Origin: an uncultured Bacteroidota bacterium
GTDB lineage: Bacteria > Bacteroidota > Bacteroidia > UKL13-3
Direction: 5' to 3'
Assembly: GCA_903898215.1 (NCBI GenBank)
Contig: CAIUEQ010000347.1
Coordinates: 1 to 13,361 of the forward strand
Length of the DNA: 13,361 nt
The number at the start of each line of letters is the position of its first letter. The stretch's first letter is position 1. The position numbers and the translations under genes were made by a program. Positions 1 through 7,924 of this stretch are shown here, piece after piece. The notes below the pieces were generated by a model, which did not search any database, was not told where the DNA came from, and saw only the letters and a list, made by a program, of their open reading frames with translations.

Positions 1-2
1 AT

Positions 3-1445
3 ATAAATGAATTAAAATTTTCTGATTTACTTATCCCTTTAGCATTAACTATCACTTTAACAACTTTCTTATTATTTGTAGGGAAATTTATTTTTAAAGA
101 AAACAATAAAGTCGGAATCGCTGTTTCAATTGTAATAATTATGTTTTTTTCCTTCGGACATATATTATACACGGTTGAGGGTTTTCAAATTGCTCACACT
201 TCAAGTTTCCTGATATTAGGAATGCTTATCATTGTCATTTCATGTGCAATTCTAATTCAAAAATCAAAAAATAAATTTTCCAAATTAACAAAAAACTTGA
301 ATGTAGTTTCTAGTATGATTATTATTCTTTCATTTATAAATATTGGAATCTATCAAATTAATCATCATAGTACTTTCAATAAAAATGGAAGGATAAACAT
401 TTCGGATAATACCAATTCAGAATCAAAGGATACATCCTGTTCTAGAGATATTTATTATATTATTTTAGATACCTATGCTCGTAACAGTACATTAAAAGAT
501 ATTTATGGATATAATAATTCAGCAATTACAGATACTTTAAGCAAGAAGGGCTTTTTTATCGGAAATAAAAGCAGAAGTAATTATGCTATGACATTCCTCT
601 CGTTAGCTTCATCATTAAACATGCAATACATAAATCATATTACGAATATTGAAGGCATAAATTCCAATGACAGAAAACTTCCATATAAAATGATTGAAAA
701 CAGTAATGTGATGAATTTTTTATTGTCAAAAAAATATAAATTTATTAATTTAAATTCAGGTTGGGGGCCAACTAATTACAATAAAAATGCTGATGAAAAT
801 GTTCAATATATAGGTAAGTGGAATAGCTTCAATATAGCCTTAGCAAAAACAACAGTCCTAATATTTTTCATAAATCACTTTGACCTCTTTGGATTTGATA
901 AAAGAGAAAGAATATTGGGGACATTTTCAAAGCTAGCTGAAATGCCAACTATCAATGGACCTAAATTTATTTTCGCTCATATTGTTTGTCCACATGAACC
1001 TTTTATTTTTGGTACAAATGGTGAATCCGTTCAACATAATGATAACGAAAGCATATCGAAACAAAAAGTGGGATTTATTAATCAAATCATTTTTTTAAAC
1101 AAGAAAATTTCTGAAGTAGTTGATACCATTCTATCAAAATCAAAAGTTACACCGATCATTATATTTCAGGCAGATCATGGAACTTGCACTACATTTCCAA
1201 ATACTAATGAATGGTCGAATCCTACAGATATCAATCTGAAAGAAAGACTGAGTATTTTTAATGCTTATCTTTTACCAGATGGAGGAAATAAATTACTATA
1301 CGATTCAATCACTCCTGTAAATTCATTTAGAACGATATTTAATTATTACTTCAAAACAAATTATCCTATGTTGAACGATCAAAGTTATTTTTCAACATAT
1401 GTTCAGCCTTATAAGTTTATTAATGTTACAGAAAAAGTGAAGTAA
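3..1445 (+). CDS. Membrane-anchored sulfatase/LtaS-like protein of the alkaline phosphatase superfamily (5' partial)
   Basis: The frame is open to the left edge, so the gene begins outside the window. The ATG at 141 is internal: 46 in-frame codons before it encode hydrophobic helices (IPLALTITLTTFLLFVGKF, then VGIAVSIVIIMFFSFGHILY). Counting from the Met at 141, two more helices lie near residues 21-39 and 56-71, followed by a soluble domain from about 100. Seen there are YYIILDTYARN (D110), NYAMTFLSLASSLN (T151), FAHIVCPHEP (H280, H285) and FQADHGT (D345, H346). Order and spacing resemble LtaS-type phosphotransferases, where an acidic residue, a nucleophilic Thr, a later His and an Asp-His pair form the metal site. 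No Cys/Ser-x-Pro-x-Arg formylglycine motif was seen, so true sulfatase activity is unlikely. By inference it transfers or removes a phospho-group on an envelope glycan or lipid; the substrate is unknown. The family is often found near polysaccharide genes, but no such neighbour is visible here. Confidence 0.8.
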   Translation: MNELKFSDLLIPLALTITLTTFLLFVGKFIFKENNKVGIAVSIVIIMFFSFGHILYTVEGFQIAHTSSFLILGMLIIVISCAILIQKSKNKFSKLTKNLNVVSSMIIILSFINIGIYQINHHSTFNKNGRINISDNTNSESKDTSCSRDIYYIILDTYARNSTLKDIYGYNNSAITDTLSKKGFFIGNKSRSNYAMTFLSLASSLNMQYINHITNIEGINSNDRKLPYKMIENSNVMNFLLSKKYKFINLNSGWGPTNYNKNADENVQYIGKWNSFNIALAKTTVLIFFINHFDLFGFDKRERILGTFSKLAEMPTINGPKFIFAHIVCPHEPFIFGTNGESVQHNDNESISKQKVGFINQIIFLNKKISEVVDTILSKSKVTPIIIFQADHGTCTTFPNTNEWSNPTDINLKERLSIFNAYLLPDGGNKLLYDSITPVNSFRTIFNYYFKTNYPMLNDQSYFSTYVQPYKFINVTEKVK

Positions 1446-1469
1446 TAAAACAAGTTAAATCCTTCACTT
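1435..1469 (+). terminator. Possible weak terminator hairpin after the sulfatase-like gene
   Basis: A perfect 8-bp inverted repeat, AAGTGAAG (1435-1442) and CTTCACTT (1462-1469), has a 19-nt loop and overlaps the stop codon at 1443-1445. The sequence after it is A-rich rather than a clean T-tract, and the loop is long. It may only be a chance repeat. Confidence 0.25.
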
Positions 1470-1514
1470 CAAAAACAATAATTTTAATCATCCTAAATCA
1501 TCTTAAAGTTTTTA

Positions 1515-1522
1515 TACATTTG
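1515..1522 (+). promoter_or_regulatory. Candidate Bacteroidota -7 promoter box (TACATTTG)
   Basis: TACATTTG matches the TAnnTTTG -7 consensus of the primary sigma factor in Bacteroidota. It ends 6 nt before the ATG at 1529, so transcription would begin at or next to the start codon and the mRNA would be nearly leaderless. No convincing TTTG -33 box is visible about 19 nt upstream, which keeps confidence low. Confidence 0.3.
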
Positions 1523-1528
1523 AGAATA

Positions 1529-2311
1529 ATGTACAAGCGGGTATTCCTATTTTTTATTTTAACTTTTACTGCAAACTTTTTGTATTGCCAAATTATTCAA
1601 GGCAGGCATCATTTTTTTAATAAATCACATAAGGCCCGAGTGGTGGTTAATAAAAAATATAATCTTATCGGTGATTCGGCATCTATTACTTATGAGTTTA
1701 TGGCAGGAAATTCAAATGCCTGGAATGGCGATGCCTTCAATCAATATCCTTCTGTTCAATTTTTAGGAGCTTATGATAATAATGAAAACTTTGAAACTGG
1801 AGTTTTTCTTTGTTTGCCTTCCAGTGTTTTTAACGGCTTAAATACAGGTGGAGCCGACCTGTTTTTTTCATACAAACTTCATCAGCATTTTTATGTGATT
1901 TTTGATGTTTATACTTTCCTCGGCTATCATCCAGATTTAATAAATGAGATGGGTTATAATTCACAAATATTTAATTTATATACCCTCAGATTGCAATATG
2001 ATATTGGTGATCGGATTTCGTTATACACTGGATATTCAATACTAAACGACCTTAATAATTTACAGCAATCACTTTTTACAGAAATTGATTATGATCTGTT
2101 TAAAAATGTTCCGATTGTTATAGGATATGCAAGTGATTCCGATATCAAAAACCTGAACTTAAATAATATTTATATGGGATTGGGTTTAAAAAGTATCCTG
2201 ATTAATAAAAGCAACTTTAAATTAAAATTATTCACGTCAATAAACCCTCTTTACTTCGAACAACTTAATTCAAATTGGCCTTTGAGTGTGATGTTTTCAA
2301 CCGAGTTTTAA
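1529..2311 (+). CDS. Exported protein of unknown function, probable outer-membrane beta-barrel
   Basis: I do not recognise the family. The ATG at 1529 gives a 260-aa product starting MYKRVFLFFILTFTANFLYCQ, a typical signal peptide. A TTG three codons upstream (1520) keeps the frame but overlaps the candidate -7 box and adds nothing to the signal. The Cys near residue 20 follows Phe-Leu-Tyr, a poor lipobox, so ordinary signal-peptidase cleavage is more likely than lipidation. The mature part is rich in alternating polar and aromatic/hydrophobic stretches (for example ADLFFSYKLHQHFYVIFDVY, ISLYTGYSI, NIYMGLGLKSI) and ends VMFSTEF with a terminal Phe, a hallmark of outer-membrane barrels. The length would suit a barrel of roughly 10-12 strands. 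It lies 83 bp after the sulfatase-like gene on the same strand and converges on the giant T9SS protein with a 19-bp gap. No ligand or partner can be inferred. Confidence 0.7.
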   Translation: MYKRVFLFFILTFTANFLYCQIIQGRHHFFNKSHKARVVVNKKYNLIGDSASITYEFMAGNSNAWNGDAFNQYPSVQFLGAYDNNENFETGVFLCLPSSVFNGLNTGGADLFFSYKLHQHFYVIFDVYTFLGYHPDLINEMGYNSQIFNLYTLRLQYDIGDRISLYTGYSILNDLNNLQQSLFTEIDYDLFKNVPIVIGYASDSDIKNLNLNNIYMGLGLKSILINKSNFKLKLFTSINPLYFEQLNSNWPLSVMFSTEF

Positions 2312-2330
2312 ATACATAATTTGTTGTTAA

Positions 2331-5300
2331 TTATTCGCCTTTAATAAATTTCAATACTTCATTTGAACCTAAAGAATTTTGTATTTGCAAATAGTATAAA
2401 CCACTAGCAAGAGTAGAAATATTTATTTCAGTTTCAATAATCGAACTGCTTCCTTTTAAAACAACCTTACCGCTTGCATCAATAATTACATAACGATATT
2501 CTGAATTATTATTTACCCTTACTTTGATAAAATCCTTAGCAGGTTGAGGTGTAATTACTGTGGTATTTTCAAGAACATCAAATTCAATTGTTTTAGTTGC
2601 TGAATAAATAAAAGCTCCATTAAAATCTGTTTGTTTCAAGCGATAATAAATATAAGGAGTTTGATGTTTTATGGATGAAATATGATCAATAAAAATATAA
2701 TTACTTATTGAGTTTTTTGTACCGTTCCCTTTAACTTTAGCAATAGAAATCCATTGCCCACCATCAACACTTCTCTCAATATCAAAATAATCATTATTCA
2801 TTTCACTTGCAGTCGACCATGTTAATTTTACATTTTCATTTATTTTATTTGCTTCAAAACTTAACATTGAAACTGGTAATACAATAATATTTGCACCTAT
2901 AGCAAATCCACTAAACCCTGTGCTAAATGTTGAGGTAATAACAGAATCTATTGTTCCTCCATAATTAGCCATGCTCACAGATGTCCCGTATACACCGTTT
3001 GATATAGTTCCTGAGGCAATATTTGATGGACATTTAATAATATTAGCTGACGAAAAATTATTCCCTGTTGCCGATTTCCAACCTGTTAATTCTGCAGCTG
3101 TATAAAATAATCTGATAGAATAATTTCCTGATGAATTATTATTTGTTGGAATAACTGTGTATGTTTTTTTTGCTATCTTTTTTGCAGCAGTTGTATTTGT
3201 AGAATAATTTATTGCGCCAGTTCCAGAACTATCAATGGATACAGTTGTAGCACCATAATTAAAGGAAGAATTATTTATTAAAACTGCCATTATTTTTCCA
3301 TTGGATGAATAAAAAGTATCTGTTTCATTTGGACCGAAATTTTGTGTTTTACTGATTATTGTTGTTTCAATTAATGGTAAAGAATACACGTTTGAATCCT
3401 TCACCTGAACATTGCTATTACCTACAATATCTGTAAAGCTATTTGCATTTATAGTTATAACAATCTTCCCGAAAGTAACAGGAGTTATTGTTGCCGAAAA
3501 TGCATTTGGACTGGATTGAACAAAGTTGGATGATGCTCCATTGAAAACTGAAATATCTGAATTATCAAATCCATAAATATTTTCTGAAGAAGTGAAAGTT
3601 GCAATAAAACTTCCATTCACTATTGGCTTAGGAATACTTATAGCAACTGAAGGAATAATGCTATCAATATAAATTGCATAGTCTTCACTTTCTCCATAAC
3701 TAAGCACCCCACATGAAGGTGTTGCTGAAGTTGAAAAATCGGAAACAACACGCATTCTTAAAAACTGATTTGAACTTGGTGGACTACTTAAAATAGTAAT
3801 ACTGCATGAACGTCTTCCCATTCCACTTCCTATAGTTCCAACCAATTCATTCACATCTGTAAATACTCCATTACGATTATAATCAATATATATTTTTTGA
3901 TTTTCATTATTGGTTGATCCGGTTGTAACCCATGCTGTATAAGTTGTTCCTGCTTTTACAATCGTGCTGTTATTACACGAAAAATCTTGGTTACTAGCTA
4001 CACCAATTGAAGATGGATTATTTATAGCATTGAATTCAAATCGTTTAATTCCTATGTCATATCCTGTGGGATTTGTTGTTGAAGTAACACATGTTGCAGC
4101 TGTAATTGTTGAGTAATTATAATTTACTGTTTTGATATTTATACCGGAGTTATTACTTACCGTTAACGAAATAAAATATGTACCGGTTGTATTAAATTGA
4201 ATTTCTGCTCTTGAAGATAATGAGTCGGTACCATTTATGAAGCTCCAACCTGAAGCAGGTGCAATATTCCATTTATGAGTTGTAGGAGAATTAATAGAAT
4301 TATCGACAAGGATAAAAGTATTGGAACAACTTTGAGTTGAACTTGGCTGAATCATAAAATCAGCAATAGGCGCAATTGATAAATTATTATAAATATTACT
4401 TTGCCATATTCCTCTTCCGTATGTTGAAATACTTAATCTGCTTTTATTGGTTCCATCACTCATAATTTCCATGTCGGTAATCTGAGCAATGGTTGGTAAT
4501 CCTTGAGAAAATGGAATCCAGTTTCCTAAAATATTATTTCGGTAATACACACCAAAAGCGCTGCAAATATACATACTCGAATCAGTTGCTTTTTGATCAA
4601 GTTCAAATTTGATGAATTGGTTTGATGGAAGATTTTTATTTAACAATACCCAAGTAGATCCTTTATTTATTGATTTATAAATTCGTGTTTGATTGGTTAA
4701 AACATAAAGCGTGTTCGAATCGTAATCGCAGGTTTCAATTTGAATAATTGCTTCACTGGTATTAAATGGAAAAGTTGTGATCTGAGTGAACGCTGGTGTT
4801 GCGGCATTTATATTGATTGATTTATAAAAAAGTTGTGGAGAGAAAAAAACATAAAAAGTACCCGTAGATGATTTCGAATAAGCCATACATTTTGTTCCTG
4901 TAGAAACTGTTCCGGATATAAAACTAATTTTTGACCAAGCTACCCCACTTGCCGGATTGGCTCTTAAATTATTCGTACGAAGCACATTGGTATCAAGTTC
5001 AAACATGGTATTGCTATCATTTGGGTGCGGCAAATAAATTCCTCCATGTCCGTTTATTACAGCTGTTGCATTAGAAACAATATTGCGTTTTAATCCTCCG
5101 TGTTCATAAAGCATACTGCTATCAAATGCATCAAATGCAAAATCGCCACCCCAATCCCCTCCTCTTACTGTAGAAAATATTTTGTTCAGAGAAATATCCA
5201 TTCCATTGTCTTGCAATCCGCCAATGAGGTAATCATTATACAATCCACTAGCACCTAATTTATAAAATTCTGATGCACTTAATCCATCTTCTAAAGTTGT

Positions 5301-6401
5301 CCATGACGAACCTCCATTTGTGCTTCTATCAATACCTCCATCGTGACAAATGAATAATTTATTGGGATTAAACGGTGAAAATAAATAATTGTGTTTATCG
5401 GCATGTACACCAAAAGCCCAATGAGATAATAGTGTAAATGACGCACCCTGATTAGTAGATTTCCATAAATTGATAGCCCCAATGTAAATCGTATTTGAAT
5501 TAATTGGATCAACAATCAAAGCCATATTGTAGGAGCCTTGACCATCCATAGAAGTTCCATTACTAGAATATCCTAAAATGTTTGGAGTGTCGGCTTTAAG
5601 AGTAAATGTAGTTCCGTTATTATTAGAAACATATACTCCTCCAAATGGACTCGTAGTGCCAGTTTTCCATACAAAGCAATACAATTTTGAAGTATCAGAA
5701 GGACATACTGCAAGTTTAATTCCTGCACAAGTAATACTGCTATTTATAGTTGATTGGATCCATGTTTCTCCATTATCATAAGAGCGATAAAAAAAAGTAT
5801 TACTTGCAGAATAAATGACTAAATTACTTTGAGGTCGATAACTTAAATCTCGGTAACTGGTATTCACTGTTGTTTTTTTTACCCATGTATTTCCAGAGTT
5901 TGTAGATTTATAAATCCCATCTGAACAGGCTGCAATTATTGTAGCTGTATCATTAGGAGTGATTGACATTTTGGTAACTAGTTTATTTCCCATTCCGGTG
6001 TTGGAAGCTAGCCAAGTAATACCACCGTTTAATGATTTATAAACTCCAAATCCTACTGAATTGTAATTGGCATCTCCCGTACCCAAATACATGATATTAG
6101 GGTTCAAAGGATTTATTAATAACGAAGCACAAGATGTTAAAGGAAAATTATCACAAAGAGGTTTCCAAGTTGTGCCTTCGTTTGACGATTTAAAAACTCC
6201 TCCAGAAGCTGTAACTGCAAAAATTATATTGCTGTCAGTTGGATGATAAACTAATTGTGAAACTCTTCCCATGCCTGTGGTTTGCACACTGGGATTATTT
6301 GGGAATTTAACAGGTCCTACTTGCGAAAAACTGGCTAAGTTTTGAGCACTGTTTATTATCGCTGAGGAAATGCAAAATATGAATAGAAAAACTTTCTTCA
6401 T
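2331..6401 (-). CDS. Giant T9SS cargo: Asp-box beta-propeller with PKD, GEVED, Ig-like and FN3-like modules
   Basis: The 1356-aa product begins with a signal peptide (MKKVFLFIFCISSAIINSAQ) and ends with a T9SS type A sorting domain (about 1278-1356: ITPQPAKDFIKV, GLYYLQI, final KFIKGE). It should be exported to the periplasm, moved out by the type IX system and anchored or released at the surface. Residues about 25-670 hold eight Asp-box (BNR-type) motifs of the form S-x-D/N-x-G-x-T-W/F, at about 72, 123, 166, 207, 259, 315, 360 and 577. The region ends ISTYGRGIWQS, as in sortilin/xyloglucanase-type double seven-bladed propellers. Then follow a PKD-like module (676-765), a GEVED-like module (780-912, YNRNGVFTDVNELV and SYGESEDYAIYI), a bacterial Ig-like module (914-1006, SSENIYGFDNSDISVFNG), an unassigned beta-rich segment (1010-1170) and an FN3-like module (1175-1275). 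Its ATG overlaps the stop of the preceding 141-aa gene, implying coupled translation. No catalytic residues were identified; adhesion or glycan binding is a guess. Confidence 0.92.
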   Translation of the reverse strand: MKKVFLFIFCISSAIINSAQNLASFSQVGPVKFPNNPSVQTTGMGRVSQLVYHPTDSNIIFAVTASGGVFKSSNEGTTWKPLCDNFPLTSCASLLINPLNPNIMYLGTGDANYNSVGFGVYKSLNGGITWLASNTGMGNKLVTKMSITPNDTATIIAACSDGIYKSTNSGNTWVKKTTVNTSYRDLSYRPQSNLVIYSASNTFFYRSYDNGETWIQSTINSSITCAGIKLAVCPSDTSKLYCFVWKTGTTSPFGGVYVSNNNGTTFTLKADTPNILGYSSNGTSMDGQGSYNMALIVDPINSNTIYIGAINLWKSTNQGASFTLLSHWAFGVHADKHNYLFSPFNPNKLFICHDGGIDRSTNGGSSWTTLEDGLSASEFYKLGASGLYNDYLIGGLQDNGMDISLNKIFSTVRGGDWGGDFAFDAFDSSMLYEHGGLKRNIVSNATAVINGHGGIYLPHPNDSNTMFELDTNVLRTNNLRANPASGVAWSKISFISGTVSTGTKCMAYSKSSTGTFYVFFSPQLFYKSININAATPAFTQITTFPFNTSEAIIQIETCDYDSNTLYVLTNQTRIYKSINKGSTWVLLNKNLPSNQFIKFELDQKATDSSMYICSAFGVYYRNNILGNWIPFSQGLPTIAQITDMEIMSDGTNKSRLSISTYGRGIWQSNIYNNLSIAPIADFMIQPSSTQSCSNTFILVDNSINSPTTHKWNIAPASGWSFINGTDSLSSRAEIQFNTTGTYFISLTVSNNSGINIKTVNYNYSTITAATCVTSTTNPTGYDIGIKRFEFNAINNPSSIGVASNQDFSCNNSTIVKAGTTYTAWVTTGSTNNENQKIYIDYNRNGVFTDVNELVGTIGSGMGRRSCSITILSSPPSSNQFLRMRVVSDFSTSATPSCGVLSYGESEDYAIYIDSIIPSVAISIPKPIVNGSFIATFTSSENIYGFDNSDISVFNGASSNFVQSSPNAFSATITPVTFGKIVITINANSFTDIVGNSNVQVKDSNVYSLPLIETTIISKTQNFGPNETDTFYSSNGKIMAVLINNSSFNYGATTVSIDSSGTGAINYSTNTTAAKKIAKKTYTVIPTNNNSSGNYSIRLFYTAAELTGWKSATGNNFSSANIIKCPSNIASGTISNGVYGTSVSMANYGGTIDSVITSTFSTGFSGFAIGANIIVLPVSMLSFEANKINENVKLTWSTASEMNNDYFDIERSVDGGQWISIAKVKGNGTKNSISNYIFIDHISSIKHQTPYIYYRLKQTDFNGAFIYSATKTIEFDVLENTTVITPQPAKDFIKVRVNNNSEYRYVIIDASGKVVLKGSSSIIETEINISTLASGLYYLQIQNSLGSNEVLKFIKGE

Positions 6402-6823
6402 CTTAATTTTATTTCTTTTTCAGATTGCTCTTTAATTTCTTGCTGTGTCATGATAGTACCATCTGCTTTCACAAAATTTTTATTTCTCAATTGCCAGTTT
6501 AAAAACTGCTTATACTCAAATACAAATTCTGCGGATTTTTTCTCATCTTTTCCTTTCTCATTATCATAAATATTTCTTCCTTCACCATCATTTTCTGTTG
6601 GCTTTTCTCTATGCTCCCAATAAGTATTAAATGCTTGAACGGCCAGATAATAATTTACGTTAGAATCGTTCATCATTTTTATCCATTGTGGTAATACATT
6701 TACAGAATCAATATTCATTACAGCAATACTTTTATGTGCTACTGATTTGCTTTTACAACAAAAAAACAAACTCAAAAGCATCATACTAAAAGCAACTAGG
6801 AAAAACTTATTAATTTGGCTCAA
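6398..6823 (-). CDS. Small exported protein resembling the N-terminal module of T9SS propeller proteins
   Basis: The 141-aa frame starts at a TTG (6823); no in-frame ATG lies upstream before a stop. The TTG start supplies a signal peptide with a basic residue (MSQINKFFLVAFSMMLLSLFFCC), whereas the alternative ATG at 6784 would leave a hydrophobic stretch with no positive charge. A Cys-Cys pair at 22-23 could be a lipid anchor, but the preceding Leu-Phe-Phe is not a good lipobox. The mature part has PQWIKMMNDSNVNYYLAVQA, FNTYWEHRE and FEYKQFLNWQLRNKNF. From memory, this resembles the segment of the form NFY-x-Q-x-x-F-x-x-YW followed by KQFKRWE that precedes propellers in many Bacteroidota T9SS proteins. 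Here it is a separate gene whose TGA overlaps the ATG of the propeller gene by 4 bp. I infer that it works with, or chaperones, that protein. The biochemical role is unknown. Confidence 0.65.
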   Translation of the reverse strand: MSQINKFFLVAFSMMLLSLFFCCKSKSVAHKSIAVMNIDSVNVLPQWIKMMNDSNVNYYLAVQAFNTYWEHREKPTENDGEGRNIYDNEKGKDEKKSAEFVFEYKQFLNWQLRNKNFVKADGTIMTQQEIKEQSEKEIKLR

Positions 6824-6967
6824 TATGTTATGAATGAAGAAGTAAAATAACTGATTAAAGATTCATAAACAAATATTCGTTGATATGAAAAGATATCAGG
6901 AATGCGATTTGGGGATTATTCTTAAATCAAGCAAATACAATTTAGGAATAAATAATCAGATCGATAA

Positions 6968-7360
6968 TTATAAAAAGCTTTGAATATTTTTGGCTGTTTT
7001 CAAATACTCTTCGGGTGAGAATTTTTTACGCTCATTCTCAAAATTCAAATCACCAATCTCATTAATTGGAACTAAATGTATATGTGCATGTGGAACTTCT
7101 AAACCTATTACTGCAACACCTATTCTCTTACAAGGGATGGCTTTTTTAATTGCACCGGCAACAATTTTTGCAAACAATTGCAAGCCTGCATACTGTTCAT
7201 CATCCATATCAAAAATATAATCTATTTCTTTCTTTGGAACCACTAAAGTATGACCGGCAGTAAGAGGACGAACATCTAGAAAAGCAATAAAATCATTTGA
7301 CTCTGCAACCTTATAACAAGGAATTTCATTTGATATAATCTTCGAAAAAATACTTGCCAT
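6968..7360 (-). CDS. HIT family protein (Hint-like nucleotide hydrolase)
   Basis: The 130-aa protein has the full histidine-triad architecture. It starts IFSKIISNEIPCYKV, contains LDVRPLTAGHTLVVPKK (about 29-44), and carries the triad HAHIHLVP at residues 91-98; the middle His (93) would be the nucleophile forming a nucleotidyl intermediate. Family members hydrolyse purine nucleoside phosphoramidates or related AMP conjugates in the cytoplasm, usually as dimers. The N-terminal CxxC zinc pair found in some relatives is absent: Phe and Ser replace the first Cys region and only Cys15 remains. The ATG lies 3 bp after the greA stop with no Shine-Dalgarno sequence, which fits translational coupling in a greA-HIT operon. 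The exact substrate cannot be read from sequence. Confidence 0.95.
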   Translation of the reverse strand: MASIFSKIISNEIPCYKVAESNDFIAFLDVRPLTAGHTLVVPKKEIDYIFDMDDEQYAGLQLFAKIVAGAIKKAIPCKRIGVAVIGLEVPHAHIHLVPINEIGDLNFENERKKFSPEEYLKTAKNIQSFL

Positions 7361-7363
7361 AGT

Positions 7364-7837
7364 TTATAAACTGATATCTAAAATCTCAAATTGAATAGTG
7401 CCTGCAGGAGCGATAACTTCAATAATATCTCCTAATTTTTTTCCCATAAATCCTATTCCGATTGGTGATCGTGAAGAAATTTTTCCTGTTTTAAAATCTG
7501 CTTCGCTTTCGGAAACCATCATATAAATCATCTCTTGTTTTGATTTAAGATTTCGCACTTTCACTTTGCTCATCATCATCACTTTGCTGGTATCGAGTTT
7601 TGATTCATCTATCACACGAGATTTACTAATTACGTCCTGAAGTTTTGAAATTTTAGCTTCCAATAAACCTTGATCTTCTTTTGCAGCATGGTATTCGGCA
7701 TTCTCACTTAAATCGCCTTTATCGCGAGCATCTGCAATTTGTCTTGAAATAAAAGGACGTTGTACATGTTTCATATCGTACAATTCGTTCATCATTCTTT
7801 CTAAACCTTCTTTAGATACATAATTAATTTCTGCCAT
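7364..7837 (-). CDS. greA: Transcription elongation factor GreA
   Basis: GreA rescues backtracked RNA polymerase by inserting its coiled coil into the secondary channel and stimulating cleavage of the nascent RNA 3' end. The 157-aa product has the usual length. The N-terminal coiled coil carries ARDKGDLSENAEYHAAKEDQ with the acidic tip residues D42 and E45, equivalent to E. coli D41 and E44. The C-terminal FKBP-like domain includes SSRSPIGIGFMGKKLGD. The frame stays open 25 codons upstream to 7912, but those codons (KFWKKKRSRQVSVSF...) are unlike GreA and run across the terminator hairpin at 7865-7899. The ATG at 7837, preceded by the purine-rich AAGAAAGAG, is therefore the right start. It is followed at 3 bp by the HIT gene. 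Confidence 0.96.
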   Translation of the reverse strand: MAEINYVSKEGLERMMNELYDMKHVQRPFISRQIADARDKGDLSENAEYHAAKEDQGLLEAKISKLQDVISKSRVIDESKLDTSKVMMMSKVKVRNLKSKQEMIYMMVSESEADFKTGKISSRSPIGIGFMGKKLGDIIEVIAPAGTIQFEILDISL

Positions 7838-7864
7838 AACTCTTTCTTCATTAAATATAAAAAC

Positions 7865-7899
7865 AAAAGAAACGCTCACCTGACGTGAACGTTTCTTTT
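7865..7899 (-). terminator. Strong hairpin terminator of the PorV-like operon
   Basis: AAAAGAAACG (7865-7874) pairs perfectly with CGTTTCTTTT (7890-7899). After one mismatch there are four more pairs (TCAC with GTGA) around a 5-nt loop at 7880-7884. Read on the minus strand, the stem is followed by TTTTGTTTTTATATTT, giving a U-rich tail. It lies 26 bp after the stop of the PorV-like gene and 28 bp before the greA ATG. The arms are A/T-flanked on both sides, so it could act in either direction, but no plus-strand gene reaches it. Confidence 0.75.
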
Positions 7900-7924
7900 T
7901 CCAAAACTTCAATTCAAATATATA

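Noticed and set aside
141..1445. Treating the ATG at 141 as the true start of the sulfatase-like gene
   Set aside because: The frame is open to the left edge and the preceding codons encode further membrane helices contiguous with the protein, so the gene is 5' truncated by the window.
6917..6950. AT-rich hairpin (TATTCTTAAAT / ATTTAGGAATA, 12-nt loop) between the HIT gene and the 141-aa gene
   Set aside because: The 11-bp stem has one wobble and almost no G/C, and no T-tract follows it on the minus strand. It is too weak to call as a terminator or structured RNA.
7361..7372. Perfect 12-bp palindrome AGTTTATAAACT at the greA/HIT junction
   Set aside because: It has no loop, is all A/T apart from its ends, and consists mostly of the last greA codons. 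In sequence this AT-rich it is readily expected by chance, and it is inside a tight operon where an operator is unlikely.
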